From the NCBI RefSeq assembly GCF_023973825.1, contig NC_090125.1:2316928-2380927 (forward strand): a DNA stretch of 64,000 bases. Direction: 5' to 3'. Under the pieces are notes generated by a model. That model searched no databases and was not told the origin of the DNA. It saw only the letters and a program-made list of their open reading frames with translations. The position numbers were made by a program, and so were the translations under genes. The DNA is from Plasmodium brasilianum. Lineage: Eukaryota > Apicomplexa > Aconoidasida > Haemosporida > Plasmodiidae. Of the stretch, positions 1 to 11,500 are shown piece by piece (positions within the stretch are counted from its first letter, which is position 1; each line of letters starts with the position of its first letter).

Positions 1-1640
1 TATATAGGTTCTCAAAGCGTTTAGCTATTTAATCATAAAAATTCCAATTTCTCTCCTATTTAAAAAATGTAACCATATAAATTTAAATGAAGAATTTATC
101 TTCTTTTTTTTTTTTTTTTTTTTTAAATTATAAACAAATTGATAGAACTATTTTAGTTTATTTTTGGAAAATGAGATTCATTTTAATTATATAAAGTAAA
201 ATAAAAAAGACAGAATTATTGTTTTTAAAAAAATAGTTAGAACGAAGTAGCTCTTTGTTCATTTATATTTTGTTACTCATATTTTTAAGAAGCTTTTGCT
301 CATCTGTAAAGTTTATATTGGTATTTGCACACAAAGAGTGGTAAAAAGAATTGTATGCCCTTTTTTTTTCTCGAGTAATGAAGCAAGGAATAATTTGTAG
401 GAAAAAAAAAAAAATGTACACATGGAAAATGATTTTGTAAATAAATAACAGAATGAAAACTTAGCCACGTATATACATATGCATATATATGTGTACATAT
501 GGATCTCATTTAAGTTTTTTCATTTTAATAATCAATACGCATAATTCTGTTTCATGCCCCCTTTCTTTGTGAACAATGAATAAAAATTTCGAATACATGC
601 ATTATACATGAATAAGAACAAAAAGTAATTTTATTATATATTTTTTTTTTATTTTCGTTTCTTATGTGTTATGAACTTATGCCTCAATTCGTCCATATTA
701 TATTAAAATAGGAATAATCCACATTTCATTATATATTTTATATGTAATATAAAAAATAAACAATGATTTCACTTAAAAATATAAAGAGAAATTATTCCTT
801 GATAATAACCTTTATAATATTTTTACTAATGTACGCTTTGCAATGCGATATAATACACTTTCCTTATTTTGAATTTTTATTTTTGGAAGAACGTAAAAAA
901 AAAAAAAAAAGAAATTTTTTTTTTTAATACAATTATGTAAACTCTTTTAAAAGAGCATACACATATTCATTATTTATACATATGTATTATACATATGCAT
1001 ATGGCATGTACGCGCATTGAATTTAGTAGATTAATTAAAACTTGAAATTTTAAAAGAATTATTTTGCAGTAAACAATTGACAGTCTCAATTTTATTTTAT
1101 CTTATTTACTTATTTACCTATTTACTTGTTTATTTATTTATTTACTTATTTGCATACTTATTTATTAACTTATTTATTAACTTATTTTTTTACATATATT
1201 TTTTTATTATTTTATTTCATTTTTTTTTTTTTAAACGAAATTATTATAATTCCTTTTTACTTTTCCTTTTTTTTTATTCTGCTAAAATGACATTTACAAT
1301 GTAATACACAGAAAATAAGCCTTCTTTTTCCTTTTTATGGTTTAAAAAAAAAAAGAAGTTAACTCATACGTAAATTTATGTACGTACGTAGGCATTTATG
1401 TGCGTACGTACGTATATATATATAATATATACGTATATAATACGTATATGTATAATATATACCATGTATAATATATACGCGTATAATATTTATATGTATA
1501 ATATATTATATATGTATGCATATAATATATATAACAATTTACGTATGTACGTACATTTGTATATATGCAAGTGTAAGTATTTTTAAGCCCAAAAAAGAAA
1601 AAATAAGAGAGTGAATTATAAATGTGAACAAAAAAAAAAG
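1..1640. other. AT-rich 5' flank of the GTPase gene; no gene seen
   Basis: The stretch is low-complexity AT sequence with poly(T) and poly(A) runs (about 103-123 and 895-925), a TTTA/TTTACT run (about 1095-1185) and a TA/TACG-rich tract just before the start codon (1380-1560). The open frames here are short, hydrophobic and follow the simple repeats, so I read none of them as genes. It most likely holds the promoter and 5' UTR of the gene starting at 1641. Confidence 0.6.
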
Positions 1641-4600
1641 ATGAAAAAACTGTTTCCTTTTTTGCTATTCATAATTATAAATTCACTTATTTTTTACTGT
1701 GGCAGTACGGATGATAATACAAACAGTTCGAATGAAGAATCAGCCAATGGTTCTGCAAATAATTATAATTATACTAATAATGAGAGTTCTTCAAAAAATG
1801 TAGGTAATAATAATGATATGGACAATTATAATGATGATGGTAATGCTGAAAGATACGATACTGAAGATAATAGTAGTACTTATTATAAAGATGATATAGA
1901 TGAAGATACTGATGAAAATAATTTTGAAATTCCATTGAATTGTAATGATGGAGATTGTTTAAATTCCATAGATGATATAAATAAAATAATTGATGATGAA
2001 AAAAGGAAAATACAAAATCGAAAAAAGAGGGGTAAAGCTATACAGATTATAAAACCAAATGTAAATCATACGGAATTAATAATTATTGAAGAGAATTTAG
2101 AAATTTTAAAAAAAGTTGAAAAACCAATAGCCATAGTTTCTGTTTTAGGAGATATGCACACAGGCAAATCTTTTTTACTTAATTTATTAAACGAACATGT
2201 AATTAATGATATTAGTAAAAGTGATAAAAATATTGAAAATGGATTTAAGGTAGGTAATGACATAACAGCTAGTACATATGGTATATGGATATGGTCAGAG
2301 CCTATTAAAGTAACAGTAAATAAATTAAAAAACATGTATGAATATATAGATAAAAATTTTACAAATTTTGTTAAAAATTATGAATATGAAAAAGATGAAT
2401 ATAATGAGGAGATTATAGATTTGTTAAATTTATATAAGACAGATGACTGGATTACCAAAATTGATGAATTACATTTATCCGATTTTGAAGAAGTGAATCT
2501 CATATTAATGGACACACAAGGTTTAAATAGTCCCAATGTTAATAAAAGATATGATGAAATATTATATGCTCTAACTAATTTAATTTCAACAGATATTATT
2601 TTCTTAACAATGAAAATGATAAATAATAAGGACTTAGAATTTATTGAAAATATTACAAAGGATGCTAACTTATTTATGTTAAGAGCATATACACGATCTA
2701 ATGGTTCAACCTTTTCTATAAAAAAAAATAATTTTGATAAAATTTTAGATAATATGGATAACATAGAGAATAATTCTTTAATACTAGAAAGTATCGCTTC
2801 CAAAAATTTAATGTGGGTTGTTCATGATTTCAGTCAACGATTGGATGTAAGGAAGGGAAAATTATGGCTAGACATTTTACTAAATTCGGATAGAAGAGAT
2901 TTAGATATTAAATATTGGAAAAAAATTATTTCAAATAAAAGTAAAGAAAAATATGATGCATATACTACAAAACAAAAAAAAATTGCATATCTAACCTACT
3001 CGGATAGTAGTAACAGCAGCAGTGGTAGTAGTAGTAGTAATACCAGCCTAGCAAATGAAACCTCTACTAATTACAAGCTGAACGTCCTTTATAAAAACAT
3101 CGATTGTGTTTTGTTAAGAAATATGTACAATAACAAAGAGCTGGATTTTACCAATGCCAATATGAGCGATTTGAATGATGAATATAAGAATGACGTGATG
3201 CTACTAAGATATAAAATATATTTAAGAGCAATGTTATATCCGAAGAAGATATATTCGAATGTTCAGATGAATTATATAATGAGTAGAATTAAAAAAGAAC
3301 AGCAGATGCGCAATCAAAAAGAAAATAACAGAACAGCGAATAGGGAAAATGATAACAGTATGAATAATGAAGCAGATGATACTAGTGGTAGTAGTAGTAG
3401 TAATAGTAATGGAAGTAGTAACAATGATTATTATAACCCCGAGGAAAGTAGCAACAAATATATGTCTGGGCAAGATGTATATGACTTCATTACCTTTTTA
3501 GTTAAGTCAGCTAACCAAAATTTATTTACCAATGTGAACCAGTTTTTTAAACATTTTAAAATTAACCGAGCAGAAATAAGTAGAAACGATTTAATATTTT
3601 TATATAAAAAGTATTTGCTACAATTTATGGAAAACGAAGATGTTGAATTTATTAGTTACCTAAATGAGGATAGTGATTATTTATCTGCGAAATTAGGAGG
3701 TAAATTGAATAATAATAAACAGAGCAAAATGGAAAATGACGAATTATTTAATGAAGATTTTATGGAGGAAGAGATAATTATTCAGGAAAAGACTGATATA
3801 TATAAAATGCCTCCATTACTTAATGAGATAAGAAAATATGAAGAATTAATTCGAGAACAGATTTTAAATATTTGGTATAAGTACACAGAAAGTGATTTTC
3901 ATGATGATGAGGAAAAAGAATTAATAAAAGATATTGAAACAAATTTATATGAAAGATTAGATCAAATAAAAAATGAAATGATTCAATTAGGTGAAACTAA
4001 TATTCGCAAATTTTGTAAAATTGCATGTGAAGATGCACTACAAATAGTTGTTGAAGATATAAAAATGAAAAGTGATCAATACCCTATTAAACAAAAAGAT
4101 CTTATGACTTTTTTTGAGTCTGTTAGTTATAATTTACTTAAATATTTAGAAAAAAAACTTTCTAAAAATTCAGATAAACTAGATCTTATATATTATAAAG
4201 ACGAAATATGTAGTCCTTTAATTAATAATACTTTTCAAGAATTTTATTATTTAAAAAAAAAAAACATCACATTGAATGAAAGTAAATTAAAGTATCATTT
4301 TTCCAATGCTGTAACGAAGGGAAAAGAAGTATTTGAAATGTTAGCAGAAAGTACTGAAAACATAACAGAATATTTTAAAAATAAAAATCTATTTTATGCT
4401 ACTTTGGATAAATGGAATGCAGAAGCAGTTAATGCATATATGACTACATTAAGTGATTTTTCAAAAGAAGAAAAAGAAATAAGTGAAGAATATTTACATA
4501 TTCTAGATAATGATATAAAAGGGTTAAAACAGAAAGCCATGGAAAAGTGGCATAACCATTGTAAGGATAAAACAAATGCTTTATACAATATGCATAAGAG

Positions 4601-5738
4601 TAATCTAAAAAAAAATTTCTTAGAAAATTTCAATTTCCCATTAGATGAATTAATACTTCAAGATATATATTTAAGTTTAAAAGGTCAAGAAGAGTTAAAG
4701 TACATGGATATTTATTGCGCGAATGAAGAATCTTGGAACAGTGAGTATAAAAAATTTTTAGAATTAACTGATACAATATATAAATTCATAAAAGATGAGA
4801 ATCTTAAGGCTATTCAAATAACATGCCAACAACCATTAGATGATTTAAAAAATGGAATACAAAATGAGATACATAATTATTTTTTATGGAGGTCATTGAA
4901 AAATACATTATATAATAAAGCACTTATCGTACTTTCAAATAATATTGAAAATATTTATTTAAAAAATCAAAGAGAAAATAAGATACAACCAACATTGGAA
5001 GAAAAATATAGCACACAAAAAAATACACATTATAGAAAAATATCAAAAGAATTAATGAGTAAAGTTATAAATAGATGGTTAAACAATGATATATATAATA
5101 TATATTATCCCATTATAAGAAAACAATTAATTCATAAAATTATTTGTTATTTAGGTATGCTAATATTACTATTTGTAACATCATTAGTGATATATTTCAA
5201 AAAGTTTCATATAAGCTTTCTTTTCTTAATAATAATTTCTTTGTTTATGGTATTTGGATATGCTCAGATATCTTTATATTTTAAAAAATTCTTTAGACAT
5301 GTTGTATTTTACATGTACGAAGGAATAGCCAATGTTTTTGGAACAGAAGGAGCAATTATTTTTTCCATTTTATTAATTTCAGTAACGGCTATATATGTGT
5401 ACAATTATCATATTGTGAAATTTAAAAATAAGGTCGCAAAAAATACTAAGAAGTTATTGCAGTCACAAAATTTAATGAACATGTCAGGTATTAATGGTTA
5501 TAAAGATGTGAACCCTAATCCTAAAATGAGAATATTCAAACCAAACATAATGAAATTTTCTGATTATGAAAAAGACCCAAAATATCATTCAACTAATATT
5601 CCTCACGATTATAAATTGCATAACGACGCCTCGCATTTTATTGATATGAAAAATAGGACAAATCGTTCCAACAAACTAGATGATTATACTTCTTACAATA
5701 ACCCCAGTAAGTTTCAAAGAAGGTCCTACTTAGATTAG
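1641..5738 (+). CDS. Guanylate-binding/dynamin-like large GTPase with signal peptide and C-terminal membrane segments
   Basis: A 1365-residue single-exon protein. The frame is open 30 nt further up, but the first ATG is at 1641 and gives a good signal peptide (MKKLFPFLLFIIINSLIFYC). After an Asn/Asp-rich spacer comes a GBP-family G domain: P-loop GDMHTGKS at about residues 170-177, switch region with T212 and the GIWIW motif at about 214-218, DTQG at 291-294, and VVHDF at about 393-397, where GBP/atlastin/Sey1 proteins normally have Arg-Asp. A long helical middle follows, with Ser/Asn-rich insertions (about residues 455-475 and 570-600). Two or three hydrophobic segments lie at about 1165-1260, before a basic, Asn-rich tail. 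Membrane hairpins near the C-terminus are typical of membrane-fusing atlastin/Sey1 GTPases, so a membrane-shaping role is inferred. The signal peptide is unusual, because it would put the G domain outside the cytosol. It could be a divergent Sey1-like protein. The family call is firm; the substrate membrane is unknown. Confidence 0.8.
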   Translation: MKKLFPFLLFIIINSLIFYCGSTDDNTNSSNEESANGSANNYNYTNNESSSKNVGNNNDMDNYNDDGNAERYDTEDNSSTYYKDDIDEDTDENNFEIPLNCNDGDCLNSIDDINKIIDDEKRKIQNRKKRGKAIQIIKPNVNHTELIIIEENLEILKKVEKPIAIVSVLGDMHTGKSFLLNLLNEHVINDISKSDKNIENGFKVGNDITASTYGIWIWSEPIKVTVNKLKNMYEYIDKNFTNFVKNYEYEKDEYNEEIIDLLNLYKTDDWITKIDELHLSDFEEVNLILMDTQGLNSPNVNKRYDEILYALTNLISTDIIFLTMKMINNKDLEFIENITKDANLFMLRAYTRSNGSTFSIKKNNFDKILDNMDNIENNSLILESIASKNLMWVVHDFSQRLDVRKGKLWLDILLNSDRRDLDIKYWKKIISNKSKEKYDAYTTKQKKIAYLTYSDSSNSSSGSSSSNTSLANETSTNYKLNVLYKNIDCVLLRNMYNNKELDFTNANMSDLNDEYKNDVMLLRYKIYLRAMLYPKKIYSNVQMNYIMSRIKKEQQMRNQKENNRTANRENDNSMNNEADDTSGSSSSNSNGSSNNDYYNPEESSNKYMSGQDVYDFITFLVKSANQNLFTNVNQFFKHFKINRAEISRNDLIFLYKKYLLQFMENEDVEFISYLNEDSDYLSAKLGGKLNNNKQSKMENDELFNEDFMEEEIIIQEKTDIYKMPPLLNEIRKYEELIREQILNIWYKYTESDFHDDEEKELIKDIETNLYERLDQIKNEMIQLGETNIRKFCKIACEDALQIVVEDIKMKSDQYPIKQKDLMTFFESVSYNLLKYLEKKLSKNSDKLDLIYYKDEICSPLINNTFQEFYYLKKKNITLNESKLKYHFSNAVTKGKEVFEMLAESTENITEYFKNKNLFYATLDKWNAEAVNAYMTTLSDFSKEEKEISEEYLHILDNDIKGLKQKAMEKWHNHCKDKTNALYNMHKSNLKKNFLENFNFPLDELILQDIYLSLKGQEELKYMDIYCANEESWNSEYKKFLELTDTIYKFIKDENLKAIQITCQQPLDDLKNGIQNEIHNYFLWRSLKNTLYNKALIVLSNNIENIYLKNQRENKIQPTLEEKYSTQKNTHYRKISKELMSKVINRWLNNDIYNIYYPIIRKQLIHKIICYLGMLILLFVTSLVIYFKKFHISFLFLIIISLFMVFGYAQISLYFKKFFRHVVFYMYEGIANVFGTEGAIIFSILLISVTAIYVYNYHIVKFKNKVAKNTKKLLQSQNLMNMSGINGYKDVNPNPKMRIFKPNIMKFSDYEKDPKYHSTNIPHDYKLHNDASHFIDMKNRTNRSNKLDDYTSYNNPSKFQRRSYLD

Positions 5739-7388
5739 AGAGATAAGTAGAGAGAGGGAGCATAGCACACAATAAAAGAACAGGAGGAAGTAGAATAAAA
5801 AGAAAAAAAAAAAAAAAAAAAAAATTAAGCTGCGAGTTATATCACGAATATTATTAATGTGTAATTTTTTTTCTCATTTTGAACATTACCACTAACCATG
5901 TTTTATTATTATCATTATAACCACTACCATGTTTTATTATTATCATTATAACCACTATTATGTTTTATTATGATCATTATAACCACAACTATGTTTTATT
6001 ATTCTTATTATAACCACTACTATGTTTTATTATTATCATTATAACCACTACTATGTTTTATTATTCTCATTATAGCCACTACTATGTTTTATTATTATCA
6101 TTATAACCACTACTATGTTTTATCATTCTCATTATAACCACTACTATGTTTTATCATTCTCATTATAACCACTACTATGTTTTATCATTCTCATTATAAC
6201 CACTACTATGTTTTATCATTCTCATTATAACCACTACTATGTTTTATCATTCTCATTATAACCACTACTATGTTTTATTATTCTCATTATTATTATTTTT
6301 GTTGCAATTATTATTAGCACAATAAACATTGTAGCTATTTATAAGCTATGTCTGTGAAGAATACTTTGTAATTTTTTTTTTTTTTTTTCTCGTACACTTA
6401 CTCCTCATCATTTTAGTTTATGTATATATTTTACTTCGCTTTAGTACAACCAATATAATATTTTGTTCAAATGTGAATTATTTTATTCTTTTTTTTTTTT
6501 TTTACATATCTAATTTTTTTTTTTGGATTTTCACTTATAAAATTTTAATATTTTATTTTAAATTCTTTTTAATTCTTTTTAATTATTTTTGTGTGCATTG
6601 TGTATAATGCGTATGTTGCGCATATTGCTTAAGTATGTTAATTATGTTGAGTATACTGCGTATGTTCCTTATTTGCATATAATACTGTATATATCTTATT
6701 CATCGTTAATTATCACATATATAATTGCGCGTACATTTTATATGTATTATTACATTGATATTTTTTTAATGTTACAGAAAAAAAAAGAAAAGAAACACGT
6801 TGTTTTTTCTCTTTTTCTACTGCGAAATATTTAAGAATAAATGTACAACTTGCATATTATTACCTTTTTCCTTTTGTATGAAGGTAGATGTTTATTTTGT
6901 GCGTATATATATATATTTTACCATTTTCACATAAAAATGTATGTTGTAGATACTGTTTTACTGTGCAGTATATCTTCACTTGTTTTTCCTTATCTTTTAT
7001 TCGATTATTCTTTCTTTCTTTTTTTTTTTTTAATTGTATGAAACACAATAAATGAAAACAAAAGTATAACTTATAAATTGTAAAATGTAAAAAGTAATTT
7101 GTAAATTATAAAATTATGAAAGTATAAAAGTATAAAATGAAGTAGAGGCGGATAAAAAATGGCAATATAAAAGAAATAATATGGACAGATAGTTTAATAT
7201 ATCGTATGCCATACAACATAACACAAAAAAATAGAAGAAATTAAATATGAAGAAAAACAAATAAATACTTAAATGAATACTTTTACGTATAATACTGTAT
7301 GTTTTTACGTTAATACTTATTTTGTAAAAATGATAAGCGGCTACATAATTTCAATTTAAAAAGAAAAAAGGCAAAAAAATAGAATATG
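5739..7388. other. Convergent intergenic region; minisatellite, no gene seen
   Basis: This is the shared 3' flank of the GTPase gene (+) and the small Cys-rich gene (-). It holds an A-run at about 5802-5823, a 31-bp tandem repeat (listed separately) and several poly(T) runs. The open frames are short and rich in Phe/Ile/Tyr, as expected by chance in such DNA. Confidence 0.55.
5889..6300. repeat. 31-bp minisatellite, about 13 copies
   Basis: The unit reads roughly ATAACCACTACTATG followed by TTTTAT(T/C)ATT(A/C)TCATT. The period is exactly 31 bp in the regular part (for example 6121 to 6152). Copies at the right end are nearly identical (CATTCTC variant), and those at the left are more diverged (ATTATCA variant). 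That pattern fits recent expansion from one side. The period is not a multiple of three and stops occur in every frame, so it is not a protein repeat. Confidence 0.85.
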
Positions 7389-7610
7389 CTAAACAGACCT
7401 TTTTCCTGTATACAGAGTATTTCTTGTGTCATCTAGGCCAATTCTATCATGAACATAGTTTACATTTTTGCTACACGTTTTTTCGAAAATGTTAATTTCT
7501 TCAATACATTTTGTAATGTCGTCATCATGTTTATGTAAACATAAAATTAACGGCTGCATATTACACACAACTTGTTGTTTTAATTTTGAACCAACCTTGA
7601 ACTCACTCAT
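7389..7610 (-). CDS. 73-residue Cys-rich protein, CHCH/twin-CX(n)C-like
   Basis: The protein has four cysteines, at residues 16, 24, 35 and 46, in two predicted helices (C-x7-C, then C-x10-C). The central LHKHDDDITKC and FEKTC segments recall the helix-turn-helix of CHCH proteins, which are imported and oxidised in the mitochondrial intermembrane space and often serve respiratory-complex assembly. The Cx10C spacing is known from COX6B, but Cx7C is not the classical Cx9C, so the family call is tentative. The base composition is clearly less AT-rich than its surroundings, as expected of a real exon. An acceptor-like TTAACTGCTACAG lies directly before the ATG. The candidate donor GTAAGA lies about 160 nt upstream (near 7770), but no coding exon fits before it, so a 5'-UTR intron is likely. 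It is transcribed away from the COG1-like gene. Confidence 0.55.
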   Translation of the reverse strand: MSEFKVGSKLKQQVVCNMQPLILCLHKHDDDITKCIEEINIFEKTCSKNVNYVHDRIGLDDTRNTLYTGKRSV

Positions 7611-8512
7611 CTGTAGCAGTTAAAAATAATGTAGTTGTCAATACATTAGGCAAAAGTGTGCAAATGCATACGTGTAAGCCTGAACATTAATGTACTCTTG
7701 TATATGAATATATATATATATATACATTTATACGCAAGTATTTACGTCGTTGTGATGTAAAAGCTTCTTACCCTTAACTTTTTCAAAAACGCAGAAAAAA
7801 AAGAAATCCTTATAAATAACCCCTATCCTATCTTGTTAAAACCGCTTTGTACATATACATATATATATATATATATGTACGTACATGCGTGTACGTATAC
7901 CTATCAAATATGTTGTTTTACTATAAATTTTTTAAAGCCTCATTTATTCTTAAATCCAGAAAAAATTTTTTTAAGAATTAATAAGCTAAATTAATACTAA
8001 GTATAGGAGATGTTTATATATGATATTCTTACTCCTGCGATGCATTCATTATACATGTGCATTTTATCTGTTTTGTATCTTTTTTGTATCTTTTTTGTAT
8101 CTTTTTTGTATCTTTTTTGTATCTTTTTTTTTTTTTTTTTTTTTTAGCATTGTACCGAAATGTTTATATCGCTGCCTAAACAAAATAAATATGTATTTCA
8201 ATAATAAAAAACGAGCTATCGCGTTCCATAAGAAAATTTTATTTTTTCTTATCATATTCATATATATATTTTATTTTTCATTTGCATTTGTATCCTCAAT
8301 TTCAAATTAAGTTTCCGCTTCATTTGCATTTTCATTCTTTTTTTTTTTTTTTTTTGGTTTATTCATGATTTCAATAATTACAGCGCGAATATACTAAAAA
8401 TAAAGCTATTTTTTTTTTTTACCATTTTGTCATTTATATTAGCTGTATGTATGTATGCTTAAGTATATATATATATACATAGGTGTTATATATATGTTCG
8501 TAATACATACGT
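7611..8512. promoter_or_regulatory. Divergent intergenic region between the CHCH-like and COG1-like genes
   Basis: About 900 nt of AT-rich DNA separate two divergently transcribed genes, so both promoters should lie here. Visible elements are (TA)n tracts (about 7710-7725, 7855-7880 and 8465-8480), an 11-bp TTTTTTGTATC repeat (about 8075-8130) followed by a long T-run, and the possible leader intron of the CHCH-like gene (about 7611-7770). I recognise no specific transcription-factor motif. Confidence 0.4.
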
Positions 8513-11500
8513 ATGTATGCTTGTGAATCGTACGAAATGAAAGTAGATCCTGGGGAGATATTCAAAAATTACAACCACAATGAAACTGTAAAATGCATTG
8601 ATAGTTTAAGAGATAATATAATTAACAAAGAAGACGCAATTAAGGATTTTTTAAAAAAGAAAAGCAGCAAAGTAATTGATAATACGATTAAAATTAAGAA
8701 CATATACGGAAATGTGGAGAAAATAAAACACAACATAGAATATATAATTAGCAATTACAACAAGTTAATTAATGATGTGAAGAGTTCAGCAGGTGTTACT
8801 TTTAAAGAATCTTGTTATACGAAAGAATTAAATGAATCTGAAAAAAATATCATAAAAAATGTATGGATGCAAAAATATGACAAGTATGAATTCTTATTCA
8901 ACAATTCATTTTTTTTATTAAATTCGGAAGAAAACAATTACTATGATTTTGTTAAGAAAAAAAAAGAAGATTTAATTAATTACGATTGTTTTTACTTAAA
9001 CAATTATATAAACAATATTTATTTTGATATTAATAAAAAAGTGAGTGAAGAAAATTATATATATGTCGTTAATAAAGTTTATACAGATATATTTATTTGT
9101 TTAAAAATTTTAAATTCTATACTTAAAAATGAAGAAATTCGGAATATTTATAAAAAAATATTTGACAGTCAAAGTTCTTTATATTATTTAAATTCCTTTG
9201 CAAGTAAATATAAGGAGAATTTTTATGAAATTTTACTCAAGTTAATTTACTCCTCTTATTATAACTTAACATATAATAATAATTGTAAAATTAATGCAAT
9301 ACCAAAATGTGTAATTGTCTTACTAATTTTTTACAATCAGAAAAATTCTCAATTTATTGATATTATAAAAAATAATTTATTCGAGGAAATTCTGAATGCA
9401 AGAATAAATTTAATAAATAATTTTATTAAAAAAAAAAAGTTCCTAGGGGAAAAAAATTTCCTCTTTGCAAAACTAAAAACCTCTTTTAAAAAAATCACTT
9501 ATTTATTATTAAATACCAAGTATATACTGCTCCTTCTAATTGATGTAAAAAAGAAGGATTTGTTGGAAAAAATAAAAAAAGGGGAAGCACATAAGGAAGC
9601 ACTTGAACAAACCCGTGAGGAAAGCCATGAAGATGCACGTGAACAAACACCAAAGTTGAAGGAAGGTGAGGATAAAATCACACAAAGCGACACTAGTACA
9701 AATGTACAAATTGAACAAAGTGAATTAACGTGTGCTAAAAAGGATACTATTTTGTTAAAAGAACAGGAGAAAAGTGACAGAAGTGTTAATAGGAAATATT
9801 CAGACGATTCTACAGAAACCCAAGGGAAAACATTTTTAGAAATAATGAAAAATGATTTATTTATACTACAAGATTTATTTCATGAAGATAAAAAAAAGGA
9901 GATAAAAAAATATAAGGAATATTATAATTATGGTATAAATAGCACAAATGAAATAAAAAATATCATGAACAAAAACAGCATAGAGAATTTGAAGCTATTA
10001 CAAAAAAATTACTCCGAATGTGTTAATCGTATTTATGATTATATGGTACATTTACTACACCTTTATTATTATGAAAACGAGTATAATTTTATATGTAATT
10101 TCTTGTTCAAAGAATATACGAGTATCAAACTACTTTATAATAAAATGAAAACAAAAATTTTAACAAAAGAAAAATATTTCAATAAATTTATGAAAGATGT
10201 CGATTTTTTTATAAGCAATGATTACTTAAATGCTATACATGATCAAATCTTTGAAATTTTTTTTTTTCTATTTTTTAACAAATTTATAAGTGCCATACCA
10301 TTTTTTGATACGAAACCTATAAACAAATGGAAATTAATAATTATAAAACTTTTGCAAATTTTATTTTATAATATATCATCTATGACTTATGAAAAAACAT
10401 TTGAAATGGAAAGATATATATTTCATTCTTTTCTTTTAAATTCCTTTTATTTTTACTATGAATTTTACACAACCGACTTGGATTCAATATATACAGAATT
10501 TTGTAAAATTGAAAAATACTCCAATAAGAACGTAAAAAGTAGAAAAAATTTTCAAAAAGAATTATCAGAATATTTTCTTACAAATAAAAATTCCTCAAAA
10601 GACAAATATTTTCATAATGAATTTAAAAAAATAATAAAAGAAAAAATACACCCATTGATGTTTAATGCATATAAGCTTATTATGTATATAGAAAGCAAAG
10701 AAATTAACAGCAGCGTGAATTCTGATTTTTTCTCAACAAATGAAGAGGATACAACTTTGATAGATTTTCACAAAGAATTCAACGCATTTATGAATATTTT
10801 GAAGTACCAAAAAGGGGTACCTTCGAACATTAGTAATGAGCACATTTTGAAAAAGTGTAATATGTTACTAATCTTTTTAAAATCAACTACTCGAGGGAAA
10901 ATCAATGGGGAGATGAACTTTTTTCCTAGCACAGATGATAGTGGAGTTTTCAATAACGCAAACAATGAGCAGCGTGTCGCAAATATTGTTAATGTCTCTA
11001 ATGCTGCAAATATCGCCAATGAAATTTTGAATTATGATAGTTCAACCAAACTTTATGATCAAATTCAGAGGACAGAAGACATAAATGAAGAATACAAAGA
11101 ATTGTGGTTTTATATTAATCTTACTAGGTATAATAATAAACAAGAATTTAGTAAATTTTTGAATTGCTATTGCATAGGTTTAAAAGAAAGGAATACATTG
11201 GAGAGTGAAAAAGCGTATAACAAAGAGATCAGTTCGGATAAAGAAAAATATTTAAATGATGATTATTATTATAATTATTATCATAACGAGGGTGATAGTT
11301 GCATTAGTGGTGATATCCATGGCGATGATAGTAACGATGGCGCGAAGAGCGAACAAAATTTTTGCTTAAATGATTTAAAAAGTATATACTTCCATATAGT
11401 TTATCATATATTTAAGATTTCACTGAAATGCTTTTGTTTGGAACATTTCGATAATTTAGAGTGTTATTTAGACTTTTTACTGAATATGCTATCAAATAAT

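Noticed and set aside
5885..6300. Regular repeat considered as a CRISPR array
   Set aside because: Units are directly adjacent with no unique spacers and the host is a eukaryote; it is a minisatellite.
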